Shown here one piece after another: positions 47,496-57,838 of a DNA stretch of 64,000 nucleotides. Source of the stretch: a candidate division KSB1 bacterium (GTDB lineage: Bacteria > Zhuqueibacterota > Zhuqueibacteria > Residuimicrobiales > Krinioviventaceae); contig JAXHMJ010000005.1 in the NCBI GenBank assembly GCA_034521575.1, positions 1,240,001 to 1,304,000 of the forward strand, in the 5' to 3' direction. The position numbers were made by a program, and so were the translations under genes. How positions within the stretch are numbered: position 1 is the stretch's first letter; the number at the start of each line of letters is the position of its first letter. The notes under the pieces were generated by a model that saw only the letters and a list, made by a program, of their open reading frames with translations, had not been told where the DNA came from and made no database searches.

Positions 47496-50400
47496 TCATT
47501 CGATCATGACATATTCGGTTTCGATGCGATAGTTGTTCTGCTTCACCTGAGGCAGGGCCGCCACAGCCGCTTTGTAGCGGTCCAGCTGGTCTACTTCACT
47601 CACCGCGCCGGTTTTAAAATCAATGATCCGGATGATTTTTTTCTCTGTATTGACCATCAGACGGTCAATACGCAGTTCGGCGCCGTCCGGCGCGTACAGA
47701 GTACATTCGGTAAACACGCGGCTGTCAAAATCCTGAAACAGTCGGGGATGCGCGCCGACGAACCGTTCGGTCCGATTTAGCTGATCATTCAACTCTTTTA
47801 GAGGGACCAGACTGCCGTAATACTCGCTGGTTTTTTCGCGCGCATACCGGCGCTGCGAATCCGTGTCCTGACGGATGAATGATAAATAATAATGAATAAT
47901 ATTGCCTTTTTCCGCGCTGCGGTGGTCTACAAACGCGGTTTTCAGATCGACATGCCGGATGCGCTGCCGCAATTCCTGATCCGGGACGCGATAGTCTGCA
48001 TGGTTCATATCCAGAACATTATCCAGAATAGTATCCTGGACCGATTCCGCTTCGGTTTCCACCGGCAGTTCAGGCGGCAGTATCTGTCCGGATTGCCCGA
48101 CAATCTTTGTATCCGATTCATCCCGTTGTAAAGCGCCGGCATCTTTAAAATAGCGCACGACAGCCGCAGCCGTGTCCCATGATGGTTTCGGTTTGGGCTT
48201 TTCATTTGATTTGGGCCTGGGTTTGCTAAAGCCGTCTTTATTCTTAAAAGTCAATCCCAGGAACAAATTCTCTCTGGCGCGCGTCATGGCCACGTACAAT
48301 ACATTCAATTCTTCTATCGCTTCACGACGAATTTTCTCATCCTCCAAAGGCGCAAAACGGGATGTCGTTTCCACAATTCCCTTGTAATTGTGGGTGATAA
48401 AAAAATTACGCGTGCGCAGTGTTTCCGGATCAAGGTCATACAATGTATGAATATCAAGACTGCCCGATGGCGTGCGCGGCGACAGCTCCCAATACAGAAA
48501 CACCGAATCGAATTCCAGGCCTTTGGATTTGTGAACCGTCATCAGCTCGATTGCGTTCATTTCCGCGGTCGCGACCTGTTGCAGAGACTCTCTGTCTTTC
48601 TTGTCCTCACACCAGGTTGTAAATCCCTGCAGGGTGATGGGAACCTGTCGACTGCTGTTCATAAACTCAGTGGTAATCTCGACAAAGCGGTTGATATTCT
48701 TGAGATCACTTTGCAGCGGGAACAGCTGCGTCACATTGTAATGTTCCAGTATGCATTTGACGACATACAATGGGTCCGTCTGCCGGCTTAGCTTGGAAAA
48801 CAATTGCAATGCTTTACGGACCGCCGGTATATCCTCACACCGCTGCATCAATTCGTTTAAAAACAGCCTGTCCCCGGCCTGCAGTCCGCGGTCCAAAAGC
48901 GTTTTCAGGTCCATCGTATCCAACAACACATAATCGGAGCGCAGAAACTCGCATAAATCAAAGACATCCTGAAACACCAGCAGTTTCAAGAATTTCATCA
49001 GCGGCTTGATCGCCCGATGCTCGAAAATCGGATTCGACGACTTGTGTACATAGGGAACCTGCAGCTCATCCAGAATCCGGGCGATATGTTCCAGTTGTTT
49101 ATTCTGGCGCACAAGCACAGCCGATCGAGAAGGATCGATTTCGCCGGTTTGTATACGGCGGTAAATCATAGTTTCAACAAATTCCCTAGTCGCCGTATAA
49201 TCATTGATCTCATGCTCATTATCGCCGACGGCGGACAAATTGCGCAGCCACAATTCGATATATCCCTGACCATTTTTGCGATGCGGTTGCACGCATTCAT
49301 ACGGCCAGTCAATATCGAAATCCGTCAGAGCGGCATGCAGCATCTCATCGGAATAGACCTGATTGATAAAGTCGATGATGCGTTCATCGCTGCGAAATGA
49401 AGTCCTCAGCTGCTGTTGATCGCTGTCCACTGAACAGACGCGGCATGCTCAACAGCAGATCGCGCTCACCGCCGCGCCAGCCGTAAATGGCCTGCTTTTC
49501 GTCTCCCACCACGATGACGCCTCCGTATTCCTTGATGCCGGCGCCGCTGATCACTTCGCGGATGATGGGCATTAAAATCCGAAACTGGATCAGACTGGTA
49601 TCCTGAAACTCGTCGATCAGCATAAACCGGTATTTGGCGGTCAGGTGCTCGTAAAAATCATTGGTCACCGTATCATCGGTAACCATGGACAGTTCAGGAT
49701 CGTAGAGAAATCGATACGTATAGAATGAAATATCCGAGTGGGAAAACACCCGATTTCTCAGGGTAAGCTCGTCATATTCCCGGAGGATTTTCCGGATCAA
49801 TTCGCGGATTTCCCGTTCTTCCGGAACCGCCAGCATCCAAAGCAGATACTCTGCAAGAGATGCAACAAATTCCTGATGCGCTGATAAAAAATGATCTTTG
49901 GCTTCTGCGTATTTGTTTGCTCTAAACACTTTGCCACCGTTCCAGAACGGATCAAACAGCAGATGGCCTTTCTGCTCGAGATGATCACGATCCTCCACCG
50001 CCTGCAAACACTCGTCAGATAGATGTTCGAGGGGGGTATCGGGTTCAATATTGAAAAAGTCTTTTGCATTTTTTTTTAACAAGGCATTGATCCGCGCATC
50101 CGCATGAAATTTCAGCACGTGCTGCTGGAACTCGATGAGCAGGGTTTTTAGCTGTTGACGAACAGCTTGATACAGGGCGTCTGCTTTCGGCGGCGTGTGT
50201 TCAAAATCGCGAGCCCCGGATTCGTCGATCATGTGATACAGCCAGCGCTGCTTGATGGTGGTGTTGAGAAATTGCTCATAAGCCTGGATGGTCTTGCGTT
50301 CTCCGCGTTCCAGGAACGACCGAAACACTTCCCAGAGCTCGCTGTCGTTCAGCAGCATATGAAACAGGTTGTCTTTGACCGCATCGTCCATGACATTATC

Positions 50401-50817
50401 GATCTCGTGATCGTAAATATGCAGAAACGGTGCGATAATTGATTTGAACACCGTATTGGTGAACGAATCAATGGTCATGATCTTCACCTGGTGCTTGTTG
50501 CTCAGCATATCATGATAGCTCCGGCGCAGAAAATGCAGATCATCGCGGCTCAGAGATCGACCGAGAACACTTTCGAGGTTCCGACGCAGCTCTTCACTTT
50601 CACCTTTGGGATTCACCAGTTCATTCAGATGCGTAAAAATACGATCCCGGATCTCTGCCGTGGCTTTGCGGGTAAAAGTGATCACCAGTATTTCTTTGTA
50701 TTGACAGCCCAGATGCCGGTACTGACACAACAGGGACAGGTATTCAAGAGACAATCGATAGGTTTTACCGGTTCCGGCGCTGGCGCGGATGACACGTTTG
50801 ATGAAATTTTGTTGCAT
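47496..50817 (-). pseudogene. AddA-like UvrD helicase-nuclease, frameshifted
   Basis: The first frame (50817-49384) has Walker A in RASAGTGKTYRLSLEYL, ILVITFTRKATAEIR, MLIDEFQDTS and VGDEKQAIYGWRGG. It breaks after SMPRLFSG. One extra base at 49431 joins VDSDQQQLRTSFRSDE in the second frame. That frame carries motifs IV-VI (MTVHKSKGLEFD, LYVAMTRARENL) and the C-terminal nuclease ELRIDRLM ... IIRIIDFKTG, ending at 47496. The restored protein is about 1106 aa, normal for AddA/RecB. It works with the AddB-like subunit from the other strand. A sequencing error is likely since all motifs are intact. Confidence 0.88.
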
Positions 50818-50870
50818 TGTTTTATCGTGACTTTTTGACAGATGAAATCATTTCAATCGGGTTTATAGTA

Positions 50871-51385
50871 TTAAAATTCTCTGTTGATAAAATAGGAAAA
50901 AGATTTATTTCTTATTTGGGCTATTTCAATAGAATAGTTTTTGAGCAACTCTACCATAAAATCAATTCTGGAATCAAAGCTATTTGGTATTTGCTGATTA
51001 AATTGTTCTTTTGTCAGATCATTTGTGTCTTTGAACGGTTTTATTTTGAGTTGTCTTTGTTTTTTCTCGGCTAATCCGGCCAAATACCAACTCTCGATTT
51101 CTTTGATCACAACTTGTATCCTGCCCTGATCAAGATTCCTGTATTTTTGAGCCAATTTTTGCTTCTTTGCAGTTACGCAGGGAGTAGAATTTATATCACA
51201 GATAAAATAATACTCGTCATCCATCGACTTGATTTTATAAAATTCTCGATCCATTTTTTGTTTTTGGATGCATAATGCAAAATCTGTACATCATAGTTTT
51301 TATTTAAAAGTGGTTTTACTATTCTCGCAACAAATCTCTCATCATCCGGACCTTCGACAAACAAATACATCAGTGTTTTGGACAT
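50871..51385 (-). pseudogene. TOPRIM-like / DUF4276-like small protein, frameshifted in an A-run
   Basis: The first frame opens MSKTLMYLFVEGPDDERFVARIV, with an acidic VEGxxDE motif like the first TOPRIM strand. One A is missing in the run at 51254-51259 (T6 on the plus strand). After it the next frame continues FYKIKSMDDEYYFICDINS (acidic second motif) and IKEIESWYLAGL, reminiscent of the (R)ELEAWxLAD block of DUF4276. The whole is about 171 aa. It starts three bases after the AAA ATPase gene's stop. ATPase plus TOPRIM partners occur in OLD-like and PARIS-type defence systems; a nuclease role here is inference. Confidence 0.6.
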
Positions 51386-51387
51386 GT

Positions 51388-52632
51388 TTATCCCCCAAGC
51401 AAATTTTGAATATAAAGCTCTTCAACTCCGATTTCATTCTTTAAAAATGTTTTGACCTGCTGTTGATCTGCGGGACGCGTGATTTGAGAAAACCCGTCTG
51501 CATCCCGGGAAACCAGCAACAACGAGTCCAGATCAGCATGGCGTACCATTTCGGTATTGTGGGTTGTGGCAATAATTTGTTTTTGCTTCGAGGCATCCTT
51601 CATCATCTCCGCAACTTTGGCGATGAGATGCGGATGAATATTGCGTTCCGGTTCTTCGATAATGGCCAGGGGTTTGTTTTCAAAATATAACGCCACAATC
51701 AAGGCTGTGATATTGATTGTCCCGTCCGAAACCAGCGAGACGGGAATGGATTGGTCCGAGTACGTTTCCTGCAGTTTGAAAATCAATTTGTCGGCAGATT
51801 TCTCCACACTTAGATCCGAAATAAACGGCAACAGATCATTGACCAGATTGTACAATTTACGCCGCTTTGCATTGTTTTCTGTAAGGTGTTTAAGAATGAT
51901 GGACAGGTTGCTGCCGTCTTCTTCCAGCTCTGCCTTGCCTGTTATGGGAGTGGCCTTTTTGGGGAGTTTGGGATCAAAATCATAAATGGAGATTCTTTGA
52001 AAAACATTTTTAATAAAAGATAGAGAAAGGTAAGAATTTTGGATAAGTAGCTCATGCGAATCCAATGCATTTCTATTTAAATATGAAAGTAAAATATCAT
52101 TTTTTTTGATATTTACTTCATCTGGTTTATTTATATCTATTGATATGTCATTATAGGTACGAAGAATTTTTATATTTCCAGAGCCAAGAGATTTAAGTGG
52201 TTTTACACTATTATTTTCCAAGTATACTTGTTCATATTCAACTGTGTGGTTCAATAATTCATTTTTAATAACAAAATCACTGTTTTTATTAAAAGATATT
52301 GATAATTCATAAATAGTTTTATTAATAAAGACCTCGGTGAAATAATCACCGGAAGCATTAAACAATGAACTTGAATCTTCATCACTTTCAATTCTAAGCA
52401 CAAACTCATTTGATTCTGCGGACGTAATATTGCGTAAATACTCTGCCCCACCTTGTGCTGATATCGCATTCTCCAAACCATCTTTTGCAATATCATGTAA
52501 AAACTTAAAAATCTGCACAAAATTCGATTTCCCCGCCGCATTGGCGCCAATGATCAAATTCATATTTCCGAGCTCGAGTTCCAGATTCTTAAAGCTCTTG
52601 AAATTTTTCACACTGATCTTTTTAATGCTCAT
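51388..52632 (-). CDS. AAA15/OLD-like ABC-type ATPase
   Basis: 414 aa. Walker A is IIGANAAGKSNFVQIFKFL (residues 27-45), the signature region SLVSDGTINITALIVALYF, Walker B LAIIEEPERNIHP, and the switch histidine ATTHNTEMV. It is of the SMC/RecF-like AAA_15/AAA_21 type found in OLD, PARIS and retron systems. No nuclease domain is fused; the small TOPRIM-like gene directly downstream may supply it. The middle section (codons 60-220) is AT-richer than the neighbouring genes, a possible sign of transfer. Confidence 0.85.
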   Translation of the reverse strand: MSIKKISVKNFKSFKNLELELGNMNLIIGANAAGKSNFVQIFKFLHDIAKDGLENAISAQGGAEYLRNITSAESNEFVLRIESDEDSSSLFNASGDYFTEVFINKTIYELSISFNKNSDFVIKNELLNHTVEYEQVYLENNSVKPLKSLGSGNIKILRTYNDISIDINKPDEVNIKKNDILLSYLNRNALDSHELLIQNSYLSLSFIKNVFQRISIYDFDPKLPKKATPITGKAELEEDGSNLSIILKHLTENNAKRRKLYNLVNDLLPFISDLSVEKSADKLIFKLQETYSDQSIPVSLVSDGTINITALIVALYFENKPLAIIEEPERNIHPHLIAKVAEMMKDASKQKQIIATTHNTEMVRHADLDSLLLVSRDADGFSQITRPADQQQVKTFLKNEIGVEELYIQNLLGG

Positions 52633-52812
52633 TCATGCACCTCATGCATGTTTCAATATGAAAAGTCGTTAATATGGATACCAAAAGTTATCCGTGTTTT
52701 ATAACATAATTAATTCTAATGTCGAAAACAACCGATTTTCATCGGGCAGCCTCATCCTTCAAGCACAATCCCCGGTCCCGCTTTTCTCGCGCCCTTTATA
52801 CAACAATCACAG

Positions 52813-55077
52813 TTATTTTTCAGCCATTAATTTTTTACGTATCCGGGACACCCCGGGCGCAGCGGCCCCGACCAGCAGTGCCAGCAATGCCGCGCCACTG
52901 ATCCAGAGTCCGGTGACGAACGACAGGGGTTGATAGAGAAACTCAATTCGGTGTTCGCCGGGCTGCATAAACACGGATTTCAGACAAACATTGGTTCTAT
53001 AGCTTTTCACCCGCTGACCATCAATAAAAGCGCGCCAACCCCGCGGATAATAATTCTCACTGATTACCAGACAGGACGGCTGGTCCACAAAAACGTCCAT
53101 CTGATAACGACAAGCATCCCGCCGATGCCAGGTGATATGGATACTGTCCGGCGGATGCACAGCCAACGGCGGCGGTTCGAATAACAGCGCGGTTACTGCT
53201 GGATTAAAATTCGCGCTTTTCATGCTATCCAACGCAGCCTTACTATCAGACACCACCATCACGGTATCGCTGAAAAAGGCAAACGGCAGCGCCGTTGTAT
53301 TGCGGTAGACAAATGGACTCTTTTTATTCAGCAATTTATAACGCGCATCCTGAATGCGCAACGCTGAAATGATCGTTCCCACGTTAAACATATCCATACA
53401 GGCATAATCCAGAACAAGCCGTGCCGGCATAACCTGCTGCGCCGGGACCGGCTGTTCCAGCACATCTCCCTGACGAAAAACAGTGCGGTAATATTTGGCC
53501 AAAAAAGGATTGCGTATCCAGGGACGGTCCGGCAGATGATAACCGGTTTCCCTGAGGATTTCATAATAATGTTGCAGACAGTTGCCGCCCCCGCCGGTGA
53601 TGTTCAGTCTTGCAGACGCTGCAGACGCGTGAGAGTTAAAAACACGTTTATTCGTATCCTCCCTTTTAGAGACAGCGGCGGGTTCCGCCTGATTCGAATG
53701 CAGGGCATTTAAACTCTCAAAATTCACCCAGGTAAAATCCGCAACAAGCAAAAACAGCACCAGTCCGCTCCATAGATACAGATTCATTCGTCTTGCATTG
53801 CTGACCAGAATCGCAATGACCGCAAACAGAAACAGATGCAGCGCCCACTCTTCCAGTATCTGATAATACAATACTGTTTTCTGGTTTAGCTGCAACAATC
53901 CAAAAAATTGAATAAATGCATCATAAAGCTGCGACCGGAAAACAAGCAGCGCCGAAAACAAGAGGACAAACAGCATCCCCCAGATAACGGCATAGGATTT
54001 AAAAACCGACTGATTTTTATCTCGCGGAGCCAAAACCGCATCCAGTCCCAACACACTGCCGGCGAGAAACACCAGAGGCAAAGCGACAATGGCGATCATC
54101 GAATGATCTGTAAACAGCAGCCCCACACAAAGCAGCAGCCCCGCAGCCACGGCGAATCCTGCTTTTTTATATTTGGGGAGCATCAGGCCGAAAAAATAAA
54201 GCAGCCCTCCGGTGTAAAGCAGGGGCAATGAAAAATGTGGATGCGTACTTTGCGTCAAAGAAGGCAGCAGTACACTGACGATCTGTAGCGGAAGCACAGT
54301 CAGTTTCTCATGCAACGGTACGGCGGCGCCCACATATTCAAGCACCGGCAGCCAGGTATAAGCGGACAGCAGCAACGCACTCAGAAACAAGGCCGGAACA
54401 AGGACAAGTTTTCCCAGCAATCGCACCAGCGGCAGTTTTTTAAATAATCCCATAGCAACAGTCAGAAACAAGGCGGACCACAGGGTCACAATGATGACAG
54501 GCACACTGCCGCGCTGCAGCAGAACCGCCAGCGCCAGAGTACAGACGGCAAAGGACCACGGACGCAGATGGCTGAACAATCGGTACAGACAAACAAGAAA
54601 CAAAGGCAATAGCGATACGGCCAACAGATGACGCCCGTATTCAATTCCGCTCATTAATAAAAATCCGGGCAGGTTGTAAGCAAGCAAGGCAGTTATGAGC
54701 ACGGCCAGGGGATGCAGATTAACACGCCGGCCCAGCATGTAAATCCCGGCGGCAAACAGTAAAAAATTCAAGAGAATATAGAGGAGATAGATATTGACAA
54801 AACCGGACAGCGGCGTGAGCAGAGAATAAAGCAAGGCATCAGGAATGCTCAATGAAGCGATGCCGTTGGTGTCGCTGTAAACCGGAAGCCCCATAAAGGC
54901 ATCCGGATTCCACAGGTCTACAGCATCCCGTCCCTGAAACAAAATTTCCGTAAAAATGCGATCCGGCTCCGGCGACCAGCCAAACGCCTGGAACACCGCA
55001 TAAAATCCTGAGAGAATCAATATGGACAGCAGAAAAAATACAAGCCACAGCCAGCCATCACGATGATTCGGCATCAT
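52813..55077 (-). CDS. YfhO-like multi-pass membrane protein
   Basis: 754 aa with about 12 or more hydrophobic helices through residue 460, then an extracytoplasmic domain and a last pair of helices. The C-terminal block NYYPRGWRAFIDGQRVKSYR, then QPGEHRIEFLYQP, is a hallmark of YfhO family proteins, which resemble GT-C glycosyltransferases and may add sugars to lipids or polymers outside the membrane. It is the last gene of the polysaccharide operon, starting 20 bases inside the acetyltransferase gene. Confidence 0.8.
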   Translation of the reverse strand: MMPNHRDGWLWLVFFLLSILILSGFYAVFQAFGWSPEPDRIFTEILFQGRDAVDLWNPDAFMGLPVYSDTNGIASLSIPDALLYSLLTPLSGFVNIYLLYILLNFLLFAAGIYMLGRRVNLHPLAVLITALLAYNLPGFLLMSGIEYGRHLLAVSLLPLFLVCLYRLFSHLRPWSFAVCTLALAVLLQRGSVPVIIVTLWSALFLTVAMGLFKKLPLVRLLGKLVLVPALFLSALLLSAYTWLPVLEYVGAAVPLHEKLTVLPLQIVSVLLPSLTQSTHPHFSLPLLYTGGLLYFFGLMLPKYKKAGFAVAAGLLLCVGLLFTDHSMIAIVALPLVFLAGSVLGLDAVLAPRDKNQSVFKSYAVIWGMLFVLLFSALLVFRSQLYDAFIQFFGLLQLNQKTVLYYQILEEWALHLFLFAVIAILVSNARRMNLYLWSGLVLFLLVADFTWVNFESLNALHSNQAEPAAVSKREDTNKRVFNSHASAASARLNITGGGGNCLQHYYEILRETGYHLPDRPWIRNPFLAKYYRTVFRQGDVLEQPVPAQQVMPARLVLDYACMDMFNVGTIISALRIQDARYKLLNKKSPFVYRNTTALPFAFFSDTVMVVSDSKAALDSMKSANFNPAVTALLFEPPPLAVHPPDSIHITWHRRDACRYQMDVFVDQPSCLVISENYYPRGWRAFIDGQRVKSYRTNVCLKSVFMQPGEHRIEFLYQPLSFVTGLWISGAALLALLVGAAAPGVSRIRKKLMAEK

Positions 55078-55615
55078 TCATCTCCCCGCTATAGTGATCC
55101 AGTTGCCGTACAATTCGGGCCGGTACGCCGGCAATCAGAATATCGCCCTGGGGAAAGCTGTGTGTGACCACGGCGCCGGCTCCGACGATGGTATGATCAC
55201 CCAAAGTGACACCGGCGGTAACAATCGCGCCCGCTCCCAGCCAGCAGTTCCGACCGATACGGATGGGTTCAGCTTTAATATACTCTCGGTAATCGCATAA
55301 ATTATGGTTCATGCTGATCACACTGACGCGCGGACCGATCCAGGTATTCTCGCCAATCATGATGCCGTTTCGTCCATCCAGATAACAAAACGGCGACAGT
55401 CCGGGACACCGGCTGCCGCGCTGAATGCGCTCCGGCGATTTGACCACGGACGACGGATGTACCGGCCAGGGCACATGAGCGTTTTTACGCCGGATTTTCT
55501 GCAGTACAGCCTGTTTGAGCAGTTTACCAGCCGGAAACTGGGAGTCACGGAATGCTGGTCCGGCCAAACAGCCCGCCAAAAAATAAGCAATTTTACTGAT
55601 CATAATCTTCCGCAT
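55058..55615 (-). CDS. hexapeptide-repeat O-acetyltransferase
   Basis: 185 aa. The left-handed beta helix is seen in GENTWIGPRVSVISMNHNL, IRIGRNCWLGAGAIVTAGVTLGDHTIVGAGAVVTHSFPQGDILIAGVPARIV (residues 115-170). This is the WcaF/NodL/maltose acetyltransferase type, with the catalytic His in SMNHN. It likely O-acetylates the sugar repeat or a lipid-linked intermediate in the cytoplasm. Start ATG 55615 overlaps the flippase gene by 23 bases; an ATG at 55603 is possible. Confidence 0.85.
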   Translation of the reverse strand: MRKIMISKIAYFLAGCLAGPAFRDSQFPAGKLLKQAVLQKIRRKNAHVPWPVHPSSVVKSPERIQRGSRCPGLSPFCYLDGRNGIMIGENTWIGPRVSVISMNHNLCDYREYIKAEPIRIGRNCWLGAGAIVTAGVTLGDHTIVGAGAVVTHSFPQGDILIAGVPARIVRQLDHYSGEMNDAESS

Positions 55616-56852
55616 GTTTGATAAAATAATAAATTGAAATATTATAAAACAGGTAAAATAATCCAGCCGTAATGGACAGCGCCAGCAGCATGGACCGCGG
55701 TGTCTGATTAAAGATAAACATAGCCAGCAGCCGCAGAATCAGAGACGCCGCAATGAGATAAAACCCGACTTCCTGCCGATTGATAATGCTGAATGTAGAG
55801 CTGATGGGTGAATTGATAAACCGGAAAAACATCCAAAAGGTGATAATCTGCATATAAACACCAGCTTCTGCAAAATCTGAGCCGAAATAAAGAGAAGCAA
55901 ACTGCGGACCCAGCAGCAGAATGAACAACAGCGGAATGACTGCAAATAATGCCAGTTTTTGCACCGTGCTTTTATAGACCCCGATCAGGGCTTCCTTGCT
56001 GTTGTGCATGGCTTCCGAGGCGCTGGCGAAATAAACCTGCTGAACCGACCGTCCCACCATAAACAGCGGTATATTGACAATCCGGTCTGCCATGGAATAC
56101 AGCGCCACAATCTCGGGACCAAAAAAGCGGCTGAGCATAAACACGGGCAGCTGCAGACTGAGGGTGTTGAGAAAAACCATCGACGTATTAATAGTCGGGA
56201 ATTTCCTGTACTGTTTGGCCAACCGCCACAGATCAGCAAGCCGGGTTTTGTAGACCACCAGATGCATACGCAGGATGATCACGGAAGCCAAAAGGTACCC
56301 CAGAACCTGTGCAATGAGCAATGCCTGACTTGAAGTCCAGAACACACCGAACAGTACAGCCAGCACCTGTGTAGAAGCCACCTGAACCACCTTGTTCAGG
56401 GCCAGCACGCCGAACCTTTTCCGCCGCACCAGTATATACTGCACCGCCTGCCAGAGTCCGAACAGAAACACCCCCAGTGCAATATAATGCAAAAACGGCT
56501 GCAGGGAATCCGCGTTCATCCAGTGCAACAGGTCAGGGCCCAGAAAAAGCAGCACCATTGAAAACAAGACAGAAAACAACAGCAGAGCCAACAGTGACAA
56601 CAGCGCGAGGTCGTTTCCTTCCCGATCCTCTTTTGGAAGAACAATCGCCATTTCATATTTCAGAGAAGCAATCACACCAAAGGTGGTGATGGTAGAGATG
56701 AAAATCTGCCAGTCCCCGAGATTCTCCTTGGTGAACAACCGGGTCAGGATGGGCGTGGCAATAAAGGTCGCAACATGGGCAAACGCAGTGCCGGAAAACA
56801 GTTTGACCACATTGCGTGTGAAATCGGATTTAATGACAGGTATCTTGAGCAT
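55593..56852 (-). CDS. Wzx-like oligosaccharide flippase
   Basis: 419 aa with 12 or more hydrophobic segments and the polysaccharide-synthase (MATE-like) opening NVVKLFSGTAFAHVATFIATPILTRLF. It would move lipid-linked repeat units across the inner membrane, so the operon likely uses a Wzx/Wzy-type route. A polymerase (Wzy) is not obvious in the window. The gene lies 11 bases after the FemAB-like gene. Confidence 0.85.
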   Translation of the reverse strand: MLKIPVIKSDFTRNVVKLFSGTAFAHVATFIATPILTRLFTKENLGDWQIFISTITTFGVIASLKYEMAIVLPKEDREGNDLALLSLLALLLFSVLFSMVLLFLGPDLLHWMNADSLQPFLHYIALGVFLFGLWQAVQYILVRRKRFGVLALNKVVQVASTQVLAVLFGVFWTSSQALLIAQVLGYLLASVIILRMHLVVYKTRLADLWRLAKQYRKFPTINTSMVFLNTLSLQLPVFMLSRFFGPEIVALYSMADRIVNIPLFMVGRSVQQVYFASASEAMHNSKEALIGVYKSTVQKLALFAVIPLLFILLLGPQFASLYFGSDFAEAGVYMQIITFWMFFRFINSPISSTFSIINRQEVGFYLIAASLILRLLAMFIFNQTPRSMLLALSITAGLFYLFYNISIYYFIKHAEDYDQ

Positions 56853-56863
56853 GCGTGTCCCGG

Positions 56864-57838
56864 TCAGATAAGAGTAAAGGGGAATTTCTTTTTATGGATA
56901 ACAAAATACGGCGTCTGTCGGGCTCCGAAACCGCGGACAAAGCGCTCGATCGGTTCGATCATACTGCCTTCAAAATCAAATTGCGCGGTCACTTTGGACG
57001 CGAATTGTATAGCAGTCCACATCAGAAGCGAACTGGCGCCGCTGTTTCGCAGTTCGGGATCAGCTCCGCCCATCAGGTAATAGGCGCTGAACGCATCCCA
57101 GGCCAGATAGAGGACGGCATGTTTGCGTCCCTCATCATCCACGGCCGCCCAAATCTTTCTACACTCCCGACGCTCACAGGCATCATCAACGCGCTTCAGC
57201 AAGTCAAAGGAATAAGACGGTGTCTCATTTTGACGAGAAAAGGTCATCTTGTTCAGACGGTAAAATTCCTGCAGGTTCTTCTCCGGTCTGATCTCCAGCC
57301 GGCGCTCAGCCTTGCGGATTTCCCGACGAATATTGTTGCGAAATCCCTTGTACACCGCATCCGTATCCGAAATATCCGGAATGATATAGGAATAGCGAGT
57401 GGTCTGTTTATAACCTTTCCAGTAAAACGGCAGCCAGTTGGTTAATTCATACGAATACTTTTGCATAAACCGGGGCGACGGCGGAAGCTGTTCGATCAAT
57501 TCGCTTAAAATATCCTTTTCAAAGGACAACCGCCGGGTCATCTTTTGCTCCGGCGGATAATCAATATAGATATGATACCACGGCGTCAATTCCGGCATTT
57601 TATACACCTGAAATCCCGCCAGACGTCGCCGTGAAAAAGGCAGCGCAGCGGCAACCTGGTTATTACGCATAACCAGGGCCACATCCCAGTTCTCGGCTCC
57701 GGCGGCAGCATCCAGCCACCAGGGTTGTGAAAACAGCCGGACGGCAGGATTGTTTCGGCAAAACTCTCGATAGTTTTCTTTATTTTTCAATAATCCGATC
57801 CAATATGGTCTGTATTTGTTCCAGTTCTTTTTCTTCAA
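56864..57838 (-). CDS. FemAB/GNAT-like acyl or aminoacyl transferase
   Basis: 324 aa, cytoplasmic. FRNNIRREIRKAERRLEI (about residues 166-183), AVLYLAWDAFSAYYLMGGADPELRNSGASSLLMWTAI and FDFEGSMIEPIERFVRGFGA are the GNAT/FemAB (Acetyltransf_6) pattern found in exopolysaccharide loci. It may transfer an acyl or amino acid group to an amino sugar, perhaps one freed by the deacetylase. Its ATG lies 59 bases inside the sulfotransferase gene; a TTG near 57785 is a shorter alternative. Confidence 0.78.
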   Translation of the reverse strand: MKKKNWNKYRPYWIGLLKNKENYREFCRNNPAVRLFSQPWWLDAAAGAENWDVALVMRNNQVAAALPFSRRRLAGFQVYKMPELTPWYHIYIDYPPEQKMTRRLSFEKDILSELIEQLPPSPRFMQKYSYELTNWLPFYWKGYKQTTRYSYIIPDISDTDAVYKGFRNNIRREIRKAERRLEIRPEKNLQEFYRLNKMTFSRQNETPSYSFDLLKRVDDACERRECRKIWAAVDDEGRKHAVLYLAWDAFSAYYLMGGADPELRNSGASSLLMWTAIQFASKVTAQFDFEGSMIEPIERFVRGFGARQTPYFVIHKKKFPFTLI

